Origin: Prochlorococcus sp. AG-311-J23
GTDB taxonomy: Bacteria; Cyanobacteriota; Cyanobacteriia; PCC-6307; Cyanobiaceae
Direction: 5' to 3'
DNA: 64,000 bases
NCBI GenBank assembly: GCA_003284375.1
Contig: QBVL01000001.1
Coordinates: 1 to 64,000, forward strand
Below, in pieces: positions 63,940 to 64,000 of this stretch. A model generated the notes under the pieces. It did not search any database, was not told where the DNA came from, and saw nothing but the letters and a program-made list of their open reading frames with translations. Position numbers and translations under genes: made by a program. The first letter of the stretch is position 1. Each line of letters begins with the position of its first letter.

Positions 63940-64000
63940 TTATAAGGATCTAGCACTCATTTCTTGTAGTGTTCTTTCTTTCAATGCAAGTATTCCTAAC
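63940..64000 (-). CDS. Possible C-terminal end of a leftward gene (cut by window edge)
   Basis: A minus-strand frame is open from the right edge to TAA at 63940-63942, ending LALKERTLQEMSARSL. The strong minus-strand terminator 60 bp downstream suggests a real leftward gene here. Only 19 codons are visible, so no family can be given and a chance open frame is possible. Confidence 0.3.
   Translation of the reverse strand, partial: LGILALKERTLQEMSARSL

Larger units (their letters stand above)
60099..64000. mobile_element. Accessory island beside tRNA-Cys, right end outside window
   Basis: Past the 3' end of tRNA-Cys core genes stop and small accessory genes begin: DUF1651-like, a serine recombinase, a TPR protein, the second CGAGCH-family gene and two phage-like small genes. 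Short repeats lie beside the tRNA and strong hairpins separate genes. No second copy of the tRNA-Cys 3' end is visible up to 64000, so the far end is not in view. Confidence 0.55.

Noticed and set aside
60334-64000. CRISPR array or defence locus in the right island
   Set aside because: No regularly spaced repeats of CRISPR type, and no Cas, restriction-modification or toxin-antitoxin gene could be recognised.

Overview
The window looks like the chromosome of a low-GC marine picocyanobacterium, most likely Prochlorococcus. The reasons are the AT-rich, densely packed genes, psaD, ndhN, ldpA, crtD-like, a CAAD/CurT-type thylakoid protein and a CCB-like cytochrome assembly gene, the cyanobacterial order of the ribosomal cluster (no rpsN, no rpmD), and TPR proteins of a kind common in this genus. 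Species or ecotype cannot be fixed from the sequence alone.

Layout. 1-3.4 kb: the end of a GT2 glycosyltransferase (cut by the window edge), an NlpC/P60 hydrolase, a beta-lactamase-fold protein and small membrane proteins. 3.5-10.26 kb: a gene-poor accessory island ending exactly at the 3' end of tRNA-Ser(GCU). It carries a ten-repeat TPR protein, a 2OG-Fe(II) oxygenase, a CmcI-type methyltransferase, and a three-gene operon of two secreted Cys-containing proteins and a TPR-sulfotransferase fusion. A 13-bp copy of the tRNA-Ser 3' end at 3545 marks a possible left boundary. 10.4-12.2 kb: alanine racemase and an HNH nuclease.

12.2-28.7 kb: one long leftward run of translation genes, read from rplC to prfA (rplC-D-W-B, rpsS, rplV, rpsC, rplP, rpmC, rpsQ, rplN-X-E, rpsH, rplF-R, rpsE, rplO, secY, adk, rpmJ, rpsM-K, rpoA, rplQ, truA, rplM, rpsI, rpmE, prfA). 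29-60 kb: core housekeeping and photosynthesis genes in short operons: ndhN-ldpA, tRNA-Gln, a HAD protein, recA with a LexA-like box, a degenerate helicase-like protein, tyrA, crtD-like, fructosamine kinase, JAMM protease plus E1-rhodanese, a duplicated corrinoid adenosyltransferase, larE, speD, recF (apparent ATT start), tRNA-Arg, a GNAT-like protein, ppc, gshA, trpE, psaD, a histidine kinase, rodA, mrp, hemF, an amidase, a CCB-like protein, rnd and an LpxB-like protein.

60.1-64 kb: a second accessory region starting at the 3' end of tRNA-Cys(GCA) and running off the window. It holds a DUF1651-like protein, a serine recombinase with an overlapping 45-residue ORF, a TPR protein with a duplicated DGTEF-type motif, a second member of the secreted Cys family seen in the first island, two small phage-like genes and strong hairpins. 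The most interesting features are these two tRNA-anchored islands: each has short repeats beside the tRNA 3' end, and they share an undescribed secreted protein family with a CGAGCH signature.
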